NCBI RefSeq assembly: GCF_014356525.2
Contig: NC_052506.1
Coordinates: forward strand, 34,687,564 to 34,751,563
From: Nilaparvata lugens
Lineage: Eukaryota > Arthropoda > Insecta > Hemiptera > Delphacidae
Reading direction: 5' to 3'
DNA: 64,000 nucleotides
A model generated the notes under the pieces. That model was not told the origin of the DNA, did not search any database, and worked only from the letters and a program-made list of their open reading frames with translations. Positions 59,160-64,000 of this stretch are shown here, piece by piece. Numbering within the stretch: the stretch's first letter is position 1; every line of letters begins with the position of its first letter. A program made the translations under genes and the position numbers.

Positions 59160-59525
59160 GATTGATTGAGATTTTTCTTCTTGTTCCCAGAATGAACACA
59201 GCTTTTGGTCAGAGATCTGTACAATATTTAGGTCCTAGAATTTACAATAAAATTCCGCAGATCGCAAAGGACGAAATAAATATAAATAGATTTAAAAGAG
59301 CAGTACGGAATTGGTTATATGATACTGGCATTTACCAGACCGAGGAGCTCATTGTAAATAGGATATAGAATGAACTACTGTATTCTTTTTATTCTACCTT
59401 TAATAACTTACAAACCTTTATAACTAAAATTACTAATTAAATTTTTATACATGTTTTAGGAAAGAATATTATGATCACCCCGACACATATTATTATAGTA
59501 GGTTATCTATATAATAGCGTATGGC
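59160..59525 (+). mobile_element. LINE fragment: C-terminal RT tail and 3' UTR
   Basis: The plus-strand frame reads V-P-R-M-N-T-A-F-G-Q-R-S, QYLGPRIYNKIPQ, FKRAVRNWLYDTGIY and stops at 59368. The 'FG.RS..YLGPR.(Y/W)N.(I/L)P' block followed by 'FK...(K/R)NWL' is the usual end of Jockey/CR1-like reverse transcriptases. Only the last 65 or so codons remain. It starts about 60 bp upstream of a jub exon acceptor, antisense to jub. Confidence 0.75.
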
Positions 59526-59529
59526 ATTT

Positions 59530-60360
59530 CCTTATTCGTAAGTCCTTGTAATTTCGCACTGATTACAAGTGCACGTCCAAATTTAAAATGTACTGGATCG
59601 CCTGAGGGCTTGCCACAGTAAAGTCATTACTGTCACCCAGGTAGGCACGTCTGTCACATTCATAGACAATGTGTTTCATTGTCTGCAATGGAGCTCCACA
59701 ATCGCATCCTGGAGAGTCTATAAAGCCCCATTTGAAAAGAGATGCTTTGCATCTACCGTGCAATGTTCGGATTCGGTTTAATGTGACCCATGCGTTTCGA
59801 GGAAGGTCAAATCCTGGTGGCCTGGTGCACTGTCTGAGAGCATCTGGAATTATAGGGGGTGCCTCCTCTCTCCATCAAACAAAAGTTCTCACTCTTGAGG
59901 CGCTCTGCCAGCTTTATTGTTGGCCTTCTGGATTTGAGGTTCCTCATATTCAGGTCTAGGATATCCTCATGAATTGGAAGCTGCTGGCTGGAGCATCCTG
60001 TTGTGCAGTCGCAGGAGGGCCTGACATCTGCGCAGATTGGGAGGTGGTATCCCACTAAGAACAGGTAGCCAGGGTACTGGTGTTGTTCTCAGGGCTCCAG
60101 TAATAATGCGCATTGCGTTGTTAAGTTGCACATCCAACAACTTAGTGTGGTAGCTGTTCATCCAGGATGAAGCACAATACTCGGCAGCAGAATACACCAG
60201 ACCAAGGCTTGAGCACCTTAGAGTTGATGGAGATGAGCCCCATGTGGTGCCACATAATTTTTGTATTAAATTATTCCTCGTCTTCACCTTGGCCACCATG
60301 TTTTTAATGTGTTGATTGAAGGAGAGAGTCCTATCAAGGGTAACACCAAGGTATATAATT
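59530..60360 (-). mobile_element. Second LINE fragment: C-terminal half of RT with a C-C-H-C tail
   Basis: On the minus strand three frames joined by two frameshifts (near 59980 and 59810) read L-G-V-T-L-D-R-T-L-S-F-N-Q-H-I, WMNSYHTKLLDVQLNNAMRI, then PIHEDILDLNMRN, then GFDLPRNAWVTLNRIRT and GCDCGAPLQTMKHIVYEC. LGVTLDRTLSF and the terminal CDCG....(T)M.H...EC knuckle are typical of Jockey/I-like LINEs. The 5' part including the catalytic box is missing. It lies head-to-head (3' ends together) with the plus-strand LINE fragment beside it. Confidence 0.83.
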
Positions 60361-60664
60361 AGAACTAAGTTTAGTATTAGCAATTTTGTATTTATAATAT
60401 AACAATTTATGTATATGTTTTGTCAATTAACTACTCTGGTTGCAATTCTTTGGCAATCAGAGAAATTATTATTAATAATTTTGTTATGAATAATTGATTT
60501 GTTTGTAAGATTTTTGGCATCATCAAAACGGAGTTTGTGTCAAAGAAAATTACTGGAATGGAAACACTTATACACACAATTTCATCAAATGTTCTTTCTT
60601 TTCTAATCTCAGCAATTCCTCTTACTATGTTACTCAAATTATGTAAACTGTAAACTAAAAATCT

Positions 60665-61200
60665 ACTGAGCCAAGTACGTTCAAATTTGGCATGTTTGTT
60701 CAGTTGACCTTCTGGAGGCGTACTAAGAACGGATTTGAAAAATCCAAAGTTACGACCAAAATATGCGTTTTCTAAGCTTTTTCAAGAACTTATTGGCAAA
60801 AAATGTTCAAATTTGGTACATAGGCTCAGCTGAGGTGTAAAAAGTGTTGTATTAAGAGGGTTTTGAAACAAAGCCAAACATCTCCCAAAATCGGCGTTTT
60901 TCCTGCTTTTTTAAAGACTTTTTCAAGAACTAATTGACAGATAAAGTTCAGCTGGGGTCTAAAAATCTTGTCTTAATTAGACTTCATAATTAAGTCGAAG
61001 ATACCCCTAAAATAGGCGGTTTATTTGCATTTTCCCAGCGTTCCTAAGCGTTCTTTCTCACATTTTTCAAGAACTAATTGAGAGAAAATTTTCAAAGTTG
61101 GTACAGAAGTTCAGCTAGGGTCTAAAAATTTTGTCTTGAGAGGACTTCAACATTACGATAAAGATACGCCCGATATAGGCGAAAAATCTGTATTTGACCA
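60665..61200. repeat. Diverged tandem repeat, period about 130-170 bp, four units
   Basis: Each unit carries ttttcaagaactaattg (or a near form), gttcaaatttggtacat, ttcagctggggtctaaaaa, ttgtcttaa.aggactt and ccaaaataggcg. Units begin near 60665, 60775, 60920 and 61063. The sequence has decayed and no frame is conserved. Confidence 0.7.
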
Positions 61201-61691
61201 TTTGATGGGAGAAAGCAAGCTCAAATAAAGGATGCGAGTGAAGCAAGTTTTTACCATTCGTTTTTTATATTTATTTCTTTAGCATTTATCATTAATTTCT
61301 TTAATTTAATTAGTGAGCTCTTCCAGTAAGGTCATTCCATTGGCAAACATTTATTTATACTTTGTATTTTCTACATCTATTATTCTTTTTATTTTTGTTG
61401 AAATATAAAAGCATTGAGAAATAGAGATATTTATTTTAAAACTCATACATAGCCTAATAGCATTATTAACTTTACTTTTTAGCATTATTTCGATGACTTA
61501 CGTCTCCTAGCATGATAATACATCATCGCCAACTTTATTATTAAAAGGAATAGTTAAAAAAACTCCTGGCATTGTTACCAAAGTTCAATTTTTCAAGATA
61601 TATTCGAATAATTCTTGAAACATGATGGTACATTATCGCAGTATTTTAATTGTCATTATACCATAGAGGAATGATAGCACAATAAGTTATC

Positions 61692-61889
61692 CCATGGCAT
61701 AGGGCGTCTATGTTCCAATTTTCAACGTTAACTCAAGTCAATCGTTCTAGTGACGCTGGTGGTAGTCTCTCATACTGTGCCGTTCTTGCACTCTCACCCG
61801 GTCAAAACAGCTATAAATAATAGACAGTAGTCGGCTTGAGATAACAAAAATCTGCTTGAAATTTGGAACATAAACGACCTATGCCATGG
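61692..61889. mobile_element. MITE with CCATGGCATAGG ends (198 bp)
   Basis: The left end ccatggcatagggcgtctat continues gttccaattttcaa. The right end ttgaaatttggaacataaac continues gacctatgccatgg, inverted over about 33 bp with a few mismatches. The interior is less AT-rich (gtgacgctggtggtagtctc). It lies in the jub intron between LIM1 and the linker exon. Confidence 0.82.
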
Positions 61890-62099
61890 TATATATTCGT
61901 ATGCCTATTTTCTCTATTGGAATACTTTCAAAAAACTCCATGAATGGAGGTCAGAAAAAGCATGTAAGAATAGTAAAAAACCTTCACCATGTCACAATGC
62001 ATGATAAAGTATCACCAAATTTGAATCATGTTATTATAAACAAGAAATAGTAAAACTAATATCCAAACATGGTAAGACAGCTTCATGATAACACATAGC

Positions 62100-62255
62100 C
62101 TAACTATTCTATTACAAGGAATAGTTTAGAAAAAAGGTTTGGAAAGATGATAACATGAGCAACTGGAGCTACCTAACTATTTTCTTACAAGGAATAGTAG
62201 GTTCAGAAAAAAGGTTTGTAAACATGATAGCATGAACAAGTGGAATGCTACTGAC
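62100..62255. repeat. 73-bp tandem duplication abutting the LIM1 exon donor
   Basis: ctaactattctattacaagg...aaaaaaggtttggaaa...gataacatgagcaactgga at 62100 is followed by ctaactattttcttacaagg...aaaaaaggtttgtaaa...gatagcatgaacaagtgga at 62173. The second unit runs right up to the splice donor at 62255. Confidence 0.8.
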
Positions 62256-62425
62256 CAGATAGTCCTCCTCGCAATAGACTCTGCCGTGCACGTTGTAGAA
62301 GGCCTTGCCCCTGAGCGCCCGGCCACACGAGCAGCAGATGAAGCAGTTGGTGTGGTAGAGGTTGCCCATCGCCTGACACGCCTGTCCTGCGCCTGTCACC
62401 TTCTCTCCACACGTGTGGCAAATGC
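62256..62425 (-). CDS. jub: jub exon: LIM domain 1
   Basis: The acceptor is ttgtgtag|GC (starts at 62425) and the donor is TATCTG|gtcagt (ends at 62256). The 170 bp start with two bases that complete a Gly-type codon and then encode [44 protein letters not shown] and VYCEEDYL. Zinc ligands of a complete LIM fold are visible: CHTC, H..C, C.SC and C..D. The sequence is the Ajuba/LIMD1/WTIP/zyxin group LIM1; [10 protein letters not shown] and the following YSGFQQTA exon favour Ajuba. The preceding exon was sought up to base 64000 and not found. A diverged 73-bp tandem duplication abuts the donor on the intron side. Confidence 0.95.
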
Positions 62426-62906
62426 CTACACAACATAACCACAACAACATGCATTACTACACATACACCATTCACTACAATCCAAAGCTTCTTCCTTGTA
62501 AATTCAAATTTAAAATGTAAATGTAATTTCTTCAACTTCCTTAAATTGAAATTAAAATTTATAAAAGTAAATTTGAATGACTTTTGTTGGTGGGGAGTCA
62601 CTTGCGGAAAGGTCCCACCTCACCTGAATATATCGTTTAAGCCGTCAAATTCATTTCCACAAAGCATTACAATAAATAAACAAATTATATAATAAATAAA
62701 CATTGATTTTACAATTTATACAAGTTTCTTAATACTGAAAAATAATAAACTAAATGAACCAATTATTTTTTCAATAATCTGGCTTTTTTAATTGACATTC
62801 AAATTATTAAATACATCTTAAAACCAAACCCTAGTGGAAATCTACTAAACCCTAGTCAGATCTACAAATGCTAAAAATCCCTGCTTCAAATAAGATTGTG
62901 AACAAC
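62426..62906. other. jub intron upstream of the LIM1 exon: no exon seen
   Basis: The pre-LIM exon should end one base into a codon. The only donor-like site noticed (ttcaggtgagg, complement near 62613) has stops in that phase. Nothing else could be supported. Confidence 0.5.
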
Positions 62907-63121
62907 TTAGGCAAGACACACACCAGTTAGTCTAGACAAGACAAGACAAGACATGATCATGCACGTTTAGTCACAATAGTTCACATTGTTGCTTTTGACG
63001 CAACTCACACTGATTAGTCATTGCAATTAGACATGTCTTCATAAGCAACTATGTGAAGTATTGTGACTGAACGTGTCTGATCATGTCTTGTCTTGACTAA
63101 CTGGTGTGTGCCTTGCCTTAC
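62907..63121. mobile_element. MITE with ~85-bp inverted repeats (215 bp)
   Basis: The left arm ttaggcaagacacacaccag, then ttagtc, acaagacaagac, atgatcatgcacgtttagtc, acaatagttcacattgttgc. The right arm is its inverse: gcaactatgtgaagtattgt, gactgaacgtgtctgatcat, gtcttgtcttgactaactgg, tgtgtgccttgccttac. The ACAAG repeat number differs between arms. No coding capacity. Confidence 0.88.
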
Positions 63122-63325
63122 AGTGCACTGATGTACAAGAGGCATATATTGCATTTTTAGTGTATTATGCAAGATTAAAAAAATATTCGTTCAAAGTATT
63201 CTTTGAAACCCTATAATGATGATCGTAAGATTTTAGCAATCTAAATACATTATCAACTGTTTTTTTGGATATTTTTTTAAAATGGTAGGCTATTTTAATT
63301 ATTTCACCGGTTACTAGTATTAGAC

Positions 63326-63406
63326 GTATATAACTTATCTCACAATATAATAATAATATTATATAAAAGTATTATAATAGTGACAAGGGCCGTGTGAGAT
63401 AAGTAC
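63326..63406. mobile_element. Very short inverted-repeat element
   Basis: ACTTATCTCACA and TGTGAGATAAGT flank about 55 bp of ATA-rich DNA. It could be a minimal MITE or a decayed hairpin. Confidence 0.45.
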
Positions 63407-64000
63407 ATCATGTAGCAACTAATACAATAAATCAAGTTTAACAGTTAACATCCGAGGTAAATCGTTGAGCCACATCCATACATGAAAAATAATTATTATT
63501 GAAATCATAAAATTATACCATTTGATACTGCGGTTGACAAGAGATATGAGGGCCAGATTGTAGCATATGGAAGGATATAAAGAGATTGCAGTATAAGTCA
63601 AGGGCTGCATTGTTCTCTGAGTGGCGCAACATTTGAAGGGCCAATTACAATTCTGAAGATCACTTCACACCCTTGACTCCTCGAATCTATCATCCTAAAA
63701 AACATGACTTGGCAATTTTGATTGTATTAAAACGTCAAAAGGATGGCCAGCTAAGGTGTCTATGAAAAATGAGATATTTAAAAATATATAAATCCCATCA
63801 TAACACGGCATCTTAGATAATGAACACTTAATTCGTTTTATGAGACAATACATTATATTGTCTACCTCAACATTGACAAATATTCTAATTTATGCTGAAG
63901 ACATCTTTGAAATATTGAAAACACCGAAAAGCAAGATTTTGTGATCGAAACATTTCAATATGAATGTTGTTCTACTAGTTGAAGTGACAAAATAAATAAC
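63407..64000. other. Right edge, jub intron: no gene seen
   Basis: AT-rich DNA. The minus-strand frame at 63419-63610 is hydrophobic but has no recognisable features or splice signals tying it to jub. Confidence 0.5.

Larger units (their letters stand above)
51509..62425 (-). other. jub: jub (Ajuba LIM protein) gene span, LIM-domain half
   Basis: Ajuba-family proteins are LIM adaptors. In Drosophila, Jub works at adherens junctions and in Hippo signalling by binding Warts; vertebrate relatives are AJUBA, LIMD1 and WTIP. Six exons on the minus strand (62256-62425, 59037-59099, 58337-58467, 55791-55842, 53224-53292, 51509-51616) splice in perfect phase to about 197 residues spanning three LIM domains. 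From memory the match to insect Jub is near-identical in long stretches. Introns are 3.2, 0.57, 2.5, 2.5 and 1.6 kb. The variable pre-LIM half must lie upstream, beyond base 64000. The short tail after LIM3 was not located. The locus is tandem with Fatp and upstream of it. Confidence 0.9.

Noticed and set aside
59132..59368. Host gene exon on the plus strand
   Set aside because: The frame matches the usual C-terminus of LINE reverse transcriptases and lies inside a jub intron.
62169..62601. Alternative frames overlapping the LIM1 exon
   Set aside because: Only one frame carries the LIM zinc ligands and fits the splice phases. The others are shadows.

Overview
This is eukaryotic, AT-rich (about two thirds A+T by eye) animal nuclear DNA. 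It holds parts of two protein-coding genes, both on the minus strand, split into short exons by long introns full of transposon debris. Exon proteins are closest to insect proteins as I remember them. The repeat load, long introns and short palindromic vocabulary (TAGGCCTA, GGTACC/ACGGTAC) fit a hemipteran such as a planthopper, but the species is an inference.

Gene 1, at 128-33798 with a probable promoter up to about 34.2 kb, is the 5' part of a long-chain fatty acid transport protein / very-long-chain acyl-CoA synthetase (FATP, SLC27 family). Four coding exons join in phase to about 242 residues: a short N-terminus, a polar linker, two membrane segments, then the start of the AMP-binding domain. 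Introns are about 20.5 kb, 11.7 kb and 0.76 kb. The rest of the enzyme lies left of base 1.

Gene 2, at 51509-62425, is the Ajuba-family LIM adaptor (Drosophila jub; LIMD1/AJUBA/WTIP in vertebrates). Six phase-compatible exons give nearly all of the three tandem LIM domains. The pre-LIM half lies right of base 64000. The last codons after the third LIM domain were not located; the last exon seen ends at a good splice donor. The genes are tandem, with jub upstream of Fatp. No shared pathway is implied, although both products can act near membranes.

Almost everything else is repeats. There are four broken non-LTR retrotransposons (20.65-22.28 kb, 45.6-46.7 kb, 59.16-59.52 kb, 59.53-60.36 kb), at least four tRNA-type SINE pieces (two with clear target-site duplications), and a hAT-type element with a perfect 8-bp duplication carrying a second inverted-repeat element inside it. 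About a dozen MITE-like hairpin elements are present, one family twice. A roughly 0.5-kb repeat unit occurs as a two-unit block in an intron of each gene. Tandem arrays include about 113 bp x 5-6 beside a LIM exon, and a 500-bp polypyrimidine tract with nine perfect 12-mers.

There is no bacterial-type operon, CRISPR array, rRNA, convincing free-standing tRNA or evident new protein system. The most distinctive item is a 33-bp palindrome inserted in one copy of a 312-bp tandem duplication and flanked by an exact 7-bp repeat. The uninserted copy beside it acts as a built-in empty site. All coordinates come from reading the sequence; no alignment or database search was run.
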